DNA from: Kingdonia uniflora
Taxonomy: Eukaryota > Streptophyta > Magnoliopsida > Ranunculales > Circaeasteraceae
Assembly (NCBI GenBank): GCA_014058105.1
Contig: JACGCM010001368.1
Coordinates: 1-64,000, forward strand
Length of the DNA: 64,000 nucleotides
Direction of reading: 5' to 3'
Each line of letters begins with the position of its first letter. Within the stretch, counting starts at the first letter, position 1. The position numbers and the translations under genes were made by a program. Positions 38,451 through 49,000 of the stretch are shown in pieces. The notes beneath the pieces are model-generated. The model worked only from the letters and a program-made list of their open reading frames with translations. It ran no database searches and had not been told where the DNA came from.

Positions 38451-39853
38451 GCGATTCATTTGGTAACTATCCAAACATGTTGTTGGTCGAAGCGAACTCT
38501 TAAAGAGGATCCAAATTCTCAAACGAGTAGCCGGTATCCAAACTTCTAAGAATTGCGATCTAAAGCATCAGAGAGGTTTTAAATCTGAACCAGTCATAAA
38601 TAGAAACCGGGAGTATAGTGATTCATTTGGTAACTATCCTAGCATATTGTAGGTCGATACGAAACTCTTTTACTCGATCCAACCTCTCAAACATGTTGTT
38701 GGTAACATAGCTTCTCGGAATTGCTATCTAAAGTATCATTGAGGTACGAAATATGTACCAGTAAAAGATACAAAGTGGGAGAATTGCGATTAATTTTATA
38801 ACTATTCTAGCATGTTGTCGATCGATGCGAAGCTCTTAGAAGCGATCTGAACTCACAAACGAGTTGCCGGTATCCAACCATTCATAATTGCGATCTAAAG
38901 CATCGGAGAGGTACGAAATCTGTACCAGTCAAAAATTAAAATCGGCAGCATTGCGAATCATTTGGTAACTATCCTTGCATGCTGCCGGTCGCAACGAAAC
39001 TTTTAGAAATGATACCTCCTCTCTAATGAGTAGCCGGTAGCCAAACTTCTCAGAATTTTGATAAAAACCATTGGAGTGCTACCTAATCCGTACCGGTCAA
39101 AAATTCAAACTGTGAGCATTGTGATTCATTTGGTAACTATTCAAGCATGTTGTCGTTCGAAACGAACTCTTAAAAATGATCCAAGTTCTCAAACGAGTAA
39201 CCGGTATCCAAACTTCTCAGAATTGCGGTCTAAAGCATCGGAGAGGTTTTAAATCCGAACAAGTCATAAATAGAAACCGGGAGTATTCGATTTATTAGGT
39301 AACTATCCTAGCATATTGTCGGTCAAAACGAAACTCTTTAAATCGATCCAACCTCTCAAGCGAGTTCCCGGTATCATAGCTTCACGGAATTGCGATCTAA
39401 AGCAACATTCAGGTACATCATAAATATTAACCGGGAGTATTGCGATTCATTTGGTAACTATCTTGGAATGTTGTCGGCTCAAACAAAAGTCTTAAAGCCG
39501 ATCCAACCTCTCGAACAAGTTGCATGTAGCCAAGCTTTTCTGAATTACGATCTAAACGATCGGAGAAGTACATAATCTATACCGGGTAAAAATTCAAACC
39601 GAGGGAATTACGATTCATTTGATAACTATCCTATCATGTTATCTATCGAAGCGAAACTCTTAGAAGCGATCCAACCTCGCAAACGATTTGCCGGTATTCA
39701 ACCTTTCATAATTGCGTTCTAAAGAATCGAAGAGGTACGAAATTCGTACCAGTGAAAAATTTAGACCTGCAGTATTGCGATTCAGTTGGTAAGTATCTTG
39801 GCATGGGTTCGGTTGTAACGAAACTCTTTGAAATGATCCATCCTCTCAAACGA

Positions 39854-42252
39854 ATTTTTATGAGAAATGACTTTACAAGTATGCTTGAGGATAGCAGCAG
39901 CATTACTCACAGAGATATCCCTAATTCCAAGACCTCCCTCTTTGAATGGGTAACAACACCTCTCCTAGCTGATAGGGGTAGATCTGCAGCTCTTCTCCTC
40001 TCCACTCCAAAGAAAGTTCCTACAAATAACCATAATCAAATTAGTAGTTGCAACAGGAAGCATAAAACAGGATGACCAATACACTTGCATACTGTTAAGG
40101 ACAGATTTAACTATAACCAGTCTCCCAGCATAACTGAGGAGCTTACACTTCCATTTTTTAATCTTAGAGCATAGAGCATCAATTATAGGCATACAATCCG
40201 AGCTTTTCAGTCTATTAGTAATAAGTGGTAATCCAAGATATTTGACAGGCAAAATTCCCTTCTCAAAGCCTAGAATATTACTTAAACTATCACCCTCATA
40301 GTCACTCATTCCTGCACAAAAAAGTTTGCTCTTGTTGCAATTAATATCCAGGCCAGCAAAACCATTAAAGTCTTTGAGAGTATTAGTCAGTGTTAAGGCA
40401 TTATCTACAGTTCCTTTCATAAACACAATGACATCACCGGCAAAACAAAGATGGGAGATTTGGGGTGTCACACACTTAGGGTGTAGCTCATAATCTCCCT
40501 CAAAAACATTTTTAACCATCTTCTTGTTAAAAGCTCCCATTAATAAAACAAAAAGGTAGGGGGACATTGGATCCCCTTGCCTGAGACCTCTCTTCCCCTG
40601 GAAGTAACCTCTAGGGGTGCCATTTAGACTGATAGAGTAGGAAGAAGTGGACATACACTCCCAGATCCAGCCAATCATGTTTTCAGGAAAGTTAACGACC
40701 AAAAGGATTTCTATGACAGCTTCCCACCTAACCATGTCATAGGCTTTCCTAAGGTCAATCTTGGCTGTACATCTTCCTTTCCCTTTGTCTCTATGGTAAT
40801 TCCTAAGAATTTCATGGGTCAATAAGATGTTCTCATGGATATTCCTTCCTTGGATAAAAACAGACTGATTAGGACTCACAAGTTTATCAATCACAACCTT
40901 AATTCGAGTAGTAATGACTTTAGATATACATTTATAAATCACATTACTACAAGCAATAGGTCTAAAATGTCAAGCCCTGGTGCCTTATCATCCCCAATCC
41001 TAAAAAGGGCACTAAGAATCTCATCCCTTGAAACAACCCTGCTCATCTCATGCTTCTCATCAACAGAAAGACAAGAAAAATTAAGACAAGAGAGAAAATT
41101 TGGGGGCATACCTTCAGAAGGTGACTTACCAATGATATCCACAAAGTACTTTATACCCTCAGCTGCAATGTCCTCCTCATTGACAAGCTCCTTACCTTCC
41201 TCATTGAAAATAGTTGTGATGTTGTTCCTGGATCTTCTACCTTGCATGGATCGATGAAAAAAGGCATTGTTCTGATCACCAAGAGCTAACCATTGCACTC
41301 TAGACTTTTGTCTTTTCTGGGATTCATCCAATCTGATCAACTTTGTATAAACTTTTAGCGCCGATCTTTCTGCATTAGCATGAAACAAATTGAGGGGATC
41401 CACTTGCAAATTATTCTGTATAACCTCAAGGACTTGTTTAGAGTTAGAGATCTGCATATCAACTTTAGTAGCAACAAAATTTTCCTTTAAAATAGGCCTT
41501 AACTATCTCATCATAGCAGTGAATCTAAAGGTAGCATTACCTTTCCTTTTACAGTTCCAATGACCCCTCACCACTTCTTCAAACTTGGGATTGTCAGCCC
41601 AAGAATTAAAGAACATAAAGGAGTCGGGCCATGTTTGGTGCCACTAAAAATGGTTAGAATAGAAGGAGAGTGGTCTGAGATACCATGATTTAAAAAATAA
41701 ACTTCAGATCAATTAAAAGTGGATACCCAACAGGAATTAGCCATAACCCTATCTTGTTTACAAGCGATTCTTCTACCCCACACCTTCTTGTTATTCCAAG
41801 TAAGAAAGTTGCCCTTATACTTGCAATCAACAAAGTCGGTGTTCTGAATGCAATGAATAAAGTCAATATCATTCCATAAGGTCCTCCTAACAGTCCTGGA
41901 GTTACTACCATATATAACAGCAATTTTAACCTCAATGTTGTTTATTAAGTGTGAGATCAGCAGTAATCATTTGCTCGGATATGCTGAAATTATTGGCTTT
42001 AGCAAACCTAGAATTCCAGCAAAGCCAGATTCTAGCCGAAGGGGAGAATTCATAGTTTTGCTTAGACTCCCAGTTCTAGCTAATTGAGTTTAAGATCCAG
42101 TCCTTATTGCAAAGCTTTACCTAAGTCTCAACAAGGCCAAATTTTTTTAAATGGTGCACCTTAATCCAGTTTCTAACTTCAGCTTGTTTCATAGGATCAT
42201 TAACACCCCTAATATTCCAACACCCAAAATTTATTTTAGATGTACTCATCAT
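39854..42252 (-). pseudogene. LINE C ORF2 (endonuclease / reverse transcriptase), decayed and truncated
   Basis: The start lies at ATG 42249 or 42252 (MSTSKINFGCWNIRGVN). A stop follows at about 42124 where the GLVETK motif is expected (GLVET, then TAG). The rest of the endonuclease (about 42120-41690) is readable only in fragments, such as NTDFVDCKYKGNF near 41850. The frame is open at 41457-40939, ending at KAPGLD. There about 60 codons of the RT are missing, with a frame change, before RPIACSNVIYK near 40950. The frame 40942-39965 carries KIDLRKAYDMVRW, GLRQGDPMSPYLF and the active-site box, which reads FAGD: the first catalytic Asp is Gly (40436-40438). The protein would be inactive. Confidence 0.9.
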
Positions 42253-42769
42253 ACATGGTGTAGATAGAAAATAAATAATACCTCCATCCAAGCCCCCCGA
42301 TCTTAGAAACGACCTGAAAGAGAGGTATCACAACAACAACAGTTAGGCCTCTACATCTTGGAATCACTCCACTCTCCTTACCCCTCATATAGGCATTCTT
42401 GAGAAATTGTCTTAAGAGTCTTTTGCTCCAGTCCTTGTCAGTACCTGTAAGAAGGTAGACAAAAATCTCCATTCTATGTTCCTTCACAGTGTAGTAAGCA
42501 AGAATAAGGCCGATTAAGTAGGACAGAGGAATGAGCGTAACCCATCAACCCTTTTCCCACTCAAAAAGACCTATACTTATGACACTATGATGTATACAGC
42601 AAAAGGAGTGAGTATGAAATGCCTCACATAAAGTTCTAACCTTATAGAGGTGGATAAGGAGCCTAGCCCAGCTATGTCCACCCTTATAGGTTATACACCA
42701 TGTTGAGTACCTAATAAGAACAAAACCATCACAAGAACCGATGATGGAACGGTACGAGGAGGACAGTGG

Positions 42770-43110
42770 GGTGGTGAACACATTTAAGCTAATAATGAGA
42801 CACCCGGAATGAAGGCCAAGCCCACTCAAATTCCAATGGCCATTACAGCTACTATGATTCACCAACCGTCCGTGACTTGTGGGATTATTGAAACCATTTA
42901 AGCTCATATTGGACCACCTGGAATGAAGGACAAGCCCACTCAAATTCCAGTGACCAAGACAGCTCTCATGCTTAACAATCAATCCATGACTGTTGGGGGA
43001 GTTGAAATCATTGATTCCCATAATGACATAACTGGAATGAAGGAGAAGCCCACTCAAATTCCAGTGGCCATTACAGCTTCCATGCTTTGCCATCCATCCA
43101 ATGGTCCGAT
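42770..43110 (-). repeat. 114 bp tandem repeat, three copies, in LINE C linker
   Basis: The text GAAGG(C/A/G)CAAGCCCACTC or its close match GAAGGAGAAGCCCACTC recurs at 42811, 42925 and 43039, exactly 114 bp apart. On the LINE's sense strand each unit encodes 38 residues containing GHWNLSGL and LHS, and the period keeps the frame. The open frame 43411-42545 spans all three units. Confidence 0.9.
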
Positions 43111-43119
43111 TCTTGGGGG

Positions 43120-43285
43120 AGCAAATCTTTCTCCACCAGAAACAAAGAACAACTCTCCACTCACTCATGTTATTCCTCACAGAAAACTGTTCTAGGAGGT
43201 CTTCCCAGAAGAACCAATGAAGATCTCTCTTCTCACTCAGGTTATCCCTCCCCAAAAACTGTTCTAGGAGGTCTTCCCAATTATG
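43120..43285 (-). repeat. 72 bp tandem repeat, two copies, in LINE C linker
   Basis: ACTGTTCTAGGAGGTCTTCC occurs with its T of TCTAGG at 43191 and 43263, 72 bp apart, with similar text before each. On the sense strand both copies encode WEDLLEQF. The period is a multiple of three. Confidence 0.85.
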
Positions 43286-43910
43286 GCATCTAATACCTGT
43301 ACAATCAACAAACACTTTAGCAAAATTGGCAAACTCATTTTTAATTGCATGTGACCAACTTTGGGGTGTAAATTTGACTGGCTCCCTCACAACCTCACTG
43401 CACTCACTCATAAAGGCTGTTATCTGAAGTTGAACGATGCATACTCACTTTCTTCCTCACCAAGGATGAGCTGGCTCTCACTCTAAAGCATAAAGACAGA
43501 TCTGCCCAAGCTTTGCAGATGCTCCTGGGGCATCTAAACAGTAAGAGAACCCCATTTGGGTTCCTTCCCAATATCACTCATGCTTAGAAAGATGGTAAGT
43601 ATTGTTTGCCTCACTAAAATGATTCCAACTCCAATAGATCCAGGTAGAGTTCAAAGTGCCTAGGACAAGACACTTAACCCCACAAATATAGGTTGGTGTG
43701 CTACACATTGCTACCTCTTCTATTACCATTCCCTCTTCCTTTCTGGCTATTAGGCTTAGGATTAGGCTGTTTGGAGGAGCTAGCTGGTTTCCCAAGAGTT
43801 GTGCTAGTATATTTCTCTTTAGATGGTGTCTCCCTGACTTCTGCCTCTCTCATTTCTTTCTCAGAGATCCATTTATTCTTTCTTATCCTTTTGAGGGAAC
43901 TTTTTGAAAG

Positions 43911-45767
43911 TTAAAATCCCTCATCCAGATAGTCACTTCCAACAGGCATTGGTGAAGGTTGATGCAGATTTCCTCCCTGTGGAGCAGTCAAAGTTTCTTC
44001 CTTCTCTGAATTTGTATGAGGGTCAGTTGCTTCAGTTTCATTGCATTGGTCCAAAGGTTGAAAAGCATTATGAGAATCAGTGGCCATTTGTGGGGGTTGT
44101 TTTGTTGCATCTTCTATCTCTTTGATTGCTCTACCATCCTTTTGTGTCTCCCTCCAAATTTTCTTCTGAGTTGTTTTGTTCATTGTTGTAGTAGACGCTT
44201 TGGGTGCTTCCGGTGCTGGATATTCCCTTTCCAAGTAGTGAGTGTCACTATGACCAAACAATTTACAGTGTAGGCATCTACTAGGGACCCAGCTGTATTC
44301 AACAACAAGGTTGATAGTATAGTTACCATCCACAATCATAGACACTTGTTCAGGCAGCTCATCTGTAGCCCTGACTTCCACACAAACTCTCACAAAGGGC
44401 CTTCTTTTACTTTCAGTAGCTTTGTCTGTGTACATAGGTCTTCCTATCAAGCTTGCAATTTTCCCAATCCCATCTTGATTCCAGCATTGAGTGGGCACAT
44501 CATGAATCATAACCCAAATAGGTAAGGATTTTGCTTCAATAGGTTCATACTCAATAAAGGGGTGCCACTCTCTCAGAATGAACATTCTGCTAGCAATGTG
44601 CTGGTTCCCATGCTCTAGAACATTTTGCCTATCATCCCAGTTAGAGAATTTAAAAAAGAAATGGTTTCTCCTAACAGACATTTCTAACTCTCCCTTCAGG
44701 GCCCAAAGAGCAGAAAGAGTAGCTTTTACAAAACTATAGGCCAATTTCCTGCCAATGAAATGACCTACAAGTAGTTGCTCATGGACACTGTTGTCTTCCT
44801 CAAAGTCACTAGAGCTGATATTGAGAATTTTCTTTCCTTCAACTACTTCAGGTGGTGTGTAAGCCAAATTTGTGAACCCTCGGTTCTTAGAGGGGTCTTT
44901 CATAAGTAATGCCCATGAGCTGGCCTGATTTAATTCCCCTTCAAGTTGTTGTTCATCAACTCTCAGAGACCCAAAATTCAATTCAGAAGTAGAGTTAGAT
45001 TGAGTACCTTCAACAACCTCTACATTAATTCCTTTAGATGTACTGTCAAGCTGAGCTGGTAAAGCAAGTATAGATTCCTTGCTCCTATGACATATATTAA
45101 GGCACTTACCCCATTTAAGAGTCCCATTAATACAATGAACATTACAACTAGCTCTGTCACAACTCTCATAATTGCATTCCACCAAATCAGCAAGACTAAA
45201 CTTCCTTGTCTCTGAGGACCAACTAGCTTCATCAATCTCCTCTTGCCTGTTGGTGAAGTTGGCCATAGCATTCCTAATATCCTCTGCCAGACCAAGATCA
45301 GGAGTTCTCTCACTCTTATCATTATCAATCATTGCATCAGTATCTTTAATTAACTGATCAATTCTCTCATCAGACTCTGCCCCTGTCTGACCCACTGATG
45401 ATGAAGATGCTAAATCCTCCAATCGTTCCTGAGCACGAACCATTTGCTGATCTCTAAAGGTGGAATGGTGCCTTTTATCATTCGATTTTAGAAGTTGCTG
45501 CTGCCATTGTTGCTGTTTTATGACCTCTTGAAACAGTTTTTGTGCTTGTGCATCCAGGGCATGGAACTTAATGCTAAAAATCGCTCGATAAACACCCAAT
45601 TCATCTTCAGTAATTGTTGATTTCTTTTGTCCCTTCGTAGATTGGATTCCTTGGGAGAGGTTGTAGAGCTCCAAAATAGATAATTCCTTTCCTCTATCAG
45701 ATGACAATGGGGTGCTGAATGTTGGGAAGTTCCTCTGAGCCGGAGAGGCGCCCCCTCGGCCCTCCAT
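43911..45767 (-). CDS. LINE C ORF1, retrotransposon RNA-binding protein (618 aa)
   Basis: The ATG at 45767 sits in GCCGCCATGG, a strong start context for a eukaryote; an upstream in-frame GTG at 45782 is not needed. The N-terminus is MEGRGGASP, like LINE B. A Gln-rich stretch (QQQWQQQ) lies near residue 90. A Cys-rich module at residues 198-227 keeps the spacing found in LINE B. A DUF4283-type domain spans about residues 300-470 (LVGHFIGRKLAY, LWALKGELEMSV, PIWVMIHDVP). A knuckle at 498-511 reads CLHCKLFGHSDTHY: the last Cys of CCHC is Tyr (codon 44235-44237). The frame is fully open although ORF2 is ruined. Expected role is binding the element's RNA; whether it is expressed is unknown. Confidence 0.85.
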   Translation of the reverse strand: MEGRGGASPAQRNFPTFSTPLSSDRGKELSILELYNLSQGIQSTKGQKKSTITEDELGVYRAIFSIKFHALDAQAQKLFQEVIKQQQWQQQLLKSNDKRHHSTFRDQQMVRAQERLEDLASSSSVGQTGAESDERIDQLIKDTDAMIDNDKSERTPDLGLAEDIRNAMANFTNRQEEIDEASWSSETRKFSLADLVECNYESCDRASCNVHCINGTLKWGKCLNICHRSKESILALPAQLDSTSKGINVEVVEGTQSNSTSELNFGSLRVDEQQLEGELNQASSWALLMKDPSKNRGFTNLAYTPPEVVEGKKILNISSSDFEEDNSVHEQLLVGHFIGRKLAYSFVKATLSALWALKGELEMSVRRNHFFFKFSNWDDRQNVLEHGNQHIASRMFILREWHPFIEYEPIEAKSLPIWVMIHDVPTQCWNQDGIGKIASLIGRPMYTDKATESKRRPFVRVCVEVRATDELPEQVSMIVDGNYTINLVVEYSWVPSRCLHCKLFGHSDTHYLEREYPAPEAPKASTTTMNKTTQKKIWRETQKDGRAIKEIEDATKQPPQMATDSHNAFQPLDQCNETEATDPHTNSEKEETLTAPQGGNLHQPSPMPVGSDYLDEGF

Positions 45768-46094
45768 GGCGGCGATCTCCACTCAAGCTTCCTAGAAGAG
45801 GAGAGAGTGGGAGTAACAACAAGTAATTGGAAACGGCTACAGTGCTTCCAACAACACGTCTTAAATGCACAACCACCCTTTGTATCAATCTAGACCATTG
45901 AAATATAATAATCAACGCTTAAGGATGACCAAAGAAGGAAAATTACATAACTGACCTTAGTGGTTGGGAAGGAGATGGAAGGAGATCTCCTAATGTGCTA
46001 TAGTAGAAATCGCCAGAAAAATTGCCAAAACAATTTTGCTATAGTAGAAATCGCCAAAAAAATCGCCAGAGCAAGTAACTTTTTTTCGGCTGAC
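45768..46094 (-). promoter_or_regulatory. LINE C 5' UTR / putative internal promoter
   Basis: On the minus strand this shares GGCGATTT, GGAGATCTCCTTCC and CAGTTATGTAAT with the LINE B 5' UTR. It contains GGCGATTTCTACTATAGCA twice, about 32 bp apart (46030 and 45998). The outer edge near 46085-46094 is uncertain because the satellite on that side is diverged. Promoter activity is inferred from the L1 family only. Confidence 0.5.
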
Positions 46095-49000
46095 TGATAA
46101 CTATCTTGGCATGGTATCACCTGAAACAAAGCTCTTAAAATCGATCCGACCTCTCGAACAAGTTGCATGAAGCGAAGCTTTTCTTAATTGCGATCTAAAG
46201 CATCAGAGAGGTTTAAAATCTGAACCAGTCATAAATAAAAACAGGGAGTATTGCGAAACTATCCTAGCATGTTGTCGGTCGAAACAAAACTCTTTAAATA
46301 GATCCAACCTCACAAACGTGTTGCCGGTATCCATGCTTCTCAGAATAACGATCTAAAGAATCATTGAGGTACGAAATATGTACTAGTCAAAAATACAAAC
46401 CGGGAGTATTGCGATTCATTTGGTAACTATCTTGGCATGCTGTCGGTTGAAACAAAACTCTTAAAAACGATACAACCTCTCGAGCAAGTTGCATGTAGCC
46501 AAGCTTTTCTGAATTGCGATATAAGCCATCGGAGAGGTACATAATCCGTATCGGTAAAAAATTCAAACTGAGGGTATTGCGATTCATTTGATAACTATCC
46601 TAACATGTTATCAATCATAGCGAAACTCTTAGAAGCGATCCAACATCATAAACCAGTTGTCGAAATCCAACCTTTCATAATTGCGTTATAAAGTATCGGA
46701 GGGGTACGAAATCCGTACTAGTGGAAAATTAAAACCGGCAGTATTGCGATTAATTTGGTAACTATCATAGCATGTTGTCGGTCATAACGAAATTCTTTGA
46801 AATGATCCATTCTCTAAAACAAGTTGCCGGTATCAAAACTTCTCCAAATTCGATCGAAACCATCGGAGTGGTACATATTCTGTACCGTTCAAAAATTAAA
46901 ACCGGGAGTATTGCGATTCATTCGGTAACTACCCATGCATGTTGTCGGTCAAAACGAACTCATAAAAACAATTCGACAACTCTATCGAGTACCCGGTATC
47001 CATATTTCTTAAAATCGTGATCTAAAGCATCGGAGAGGTTTGAAATCCGAACCAGTCATTAATAGAAGCCGGGAGTATTGCGATTTATTTGGTAACTATA
47101 CTAGCATGATGTCAGTCGAAACGAAACTCTTTAAATCGATCCAACATCTCAAACGTGTTGCCGGTATCAAAGATTCTCGGAATTGCAATCAAAAGCAACA
47201 TTGAGGTACGAAATATGTACCAGTCAAAAATACAAACTGGGATTATTGCGATTCATTTGGTAACTATCTTGGCATGTTGTCGGTTGAAACAAAACACTTA
47301 AAAATGATCCAACCTCCCGAACAAGTTTCATGTAGCCAAGCTTTCTGAATTGCGATCTAAACGATCGGAGAGATACATTATCCGTACCGGTCAAATATTT
47401 AAACTGGGAGTATTGCAATTCATTTCATAACTATCCAAGCATGTTGTCGATCGAATAGAAACTCTGAGAAGCGATCCAAGCTCACAAACGAGTAGCTGGT
47501 ATCCAACTTTTCATAATTACGTTCTATAGCATCGGAGGGGTACGAAATCCATACCATTGAAAAATTAAAACTGGTAGTATTGCGATTCATTTGGAAACTA
47601 TCCTAGCATGTTGTCGGTCGTAACGAAACTCTTAGAAATGATACATCCTCTCAAACGAGTTGCCGGTAGCCAAATTTCTCATAATTGTGATAGAAACCTT
47701 CGGAGTGATACATAATCCGTACCGGTAATAAATTAAAACCGGGAGCATTGCGATTCATTTGGTAACTATCCAAGCATGTTGTCGGTCGAAACGAACTCAT
47801 AAAACAATCCTAATTCGAAAACAAGTAGCCGGTAAACATATTTCTTAGAATCGCGATCTAAAGTATCGGAGAGGTTCGAAATCTGAACCAGTCATAAATC
47901 GAAGCGAGGAGTATTGCGATTTATTTGGCAACTATCCTAGCATGTTGTCGGTTGAAACGAAACTCTTAAAATCAATCCAACCTCTGAAAAGAGTTGCCGG
48001 TATCCAAGCTTCTCAGAATTGCGATCTAAAGCATCATAGAAGTACGAAATATGTATCAGTCAAAAATTCAATCCAGGAGTATTGCGATTAATTTGATAAC
48101 TACCCATGCAGGTTGTCGGTTGAAAATGAACTCTTAAAACAGATCCAGCCTCTCAAACGAGTTGTATGCAGGCATACTGTTTCAAATTGAGATCTAAACC
48201 ATCGGTGAGGTACATAATCAATACCGGTCAAAAATTCAAACTGGAATTATTGCGATTCATTTAATAACAATCCTAGAATGTTTTCGATCGAAGAAAACTC
48301 TTAGAAGCGATCCAACCTCACAAACGAGTAACTCGTATCCAACTTTTCATAGTTGCGTTCTAAAGCATCGGAGAGGTACGAAATCCGTACTAGTAAAAAT
48401 GTAAAACCGGCAGTATTGCGATTCATTTGGTATCTATCCTTACTTGTTGTCGGTCGTATCGAAACTCTTAAAAATGATACATTCTTTCAAACGAGTTGCT
48501 GGTAGACAAATTTCTCTGAATTGCGATAGAAACCATCGGAGTGGTACATAATCCGTACCGGTCAAAAATTCAAATCGGGAGTATTGCGATTCATTTGGTA
48601 ACTATCCAAGAAAGTTGTCGGTCGAAACAAACTCTTAAAATCGATCTAACATCCCAAACGAGTAGCCGGTATCCAAACTTCTCAAACAAGTAGCCGGCAT
48701 CGGAGAGGTTTGAAATCTGAACCAGTCATAAATAGAAGCGGGGAGTATTGCGATTTATTTGGTAACTAACCTAGCATGTTGTCGGTCAATCAAAACTTTT
48801 TAAATCGATCCAATCTCTCAAACGTGTTGCCGGTATCGAGGCTTCTTTGAATTGCGATCTAAAGCATCATTGAGGTACGAAATATGTACCAGTCAAAATT
48901 TCAAACCGGGAATATTGCGATTCCTTTGGTACCTATCTTGGCATGTTGTCGGTTGCAACAAAACTCTTAAAAATGATCCAACCTCTCGAACAAGTTGCAT

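Larger units (their letters stand above)
34556..39853 (+). repeat. Satellite block S3, HOR variant shared with S2
   Basis: The same 167 bp monomer in plus orientation. Type 4 monomers with CATTTTATTACTAT occur near 34970, 35625, 37300 and 38120, as in S2 at 19.6-23.6 kb. Near 35280 a monomer lost about 18 bp (ACCGGTCGCATTGCG). Near 36430 and 39590 the other type 4 form (CATTTGATAACTAT-like) is present. The block ends inside a type 5 monomer (CCTCTCAAACGA) at the truncated edge of LINE C. No gene is present. Confidence 0.96.
42250..43910 (-). other. LINE C inter-ORF linker containing tandem repeats
   Basis: This 1.66 kb separates ORF1 from ORF2. It has one open frame with ATG at 43411 running to 42545 (288 codons), made partly of repeats, and no domain I recognise. 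The remaining text shows no feature I can name. Linkers of similar length but unrelated sequence occur in LINE B. Confidence 0.7.
39854..46094 (-). mobile_element. LINE C: L1-type retrotransposon, 3' truncated
   Basis: Read on the minus strand, this element has a 5' UTR (46094-45768), an open ORF1 (45767-43911), a 1.66 kb linker with tandem repeats, and a broken ORF2 (42252-39854). It stops abruptly in ORF2 after the RT domain, in text coding for ISHKNS; zf-RVT, RNase H, 3' UTR and tail are all missing. It is a clear relative of LINE B but much more diverged from it than LINE A is. The left flank is a type 5 monomer and the right flank resumes in a type 3 monomer at a different phase, so the edges are not a simple insertion. 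Confidence 0.93.

Noticed and set aside
42923..43293. Plus-strand open frames in LINE C with repeated KPTQIPV
   Set aside because: They lie opposite the linker repeat; the repetition is that of the 114 bp DNA unit.
43693..44273. Hydrophobic plus-strand frames as a membrane protein
   Set aside because: They lie antisense to LINE C ORF1 and its 3' flank; the hydrophobic look comes from the reverse of Lys/Glu-rich coding text.
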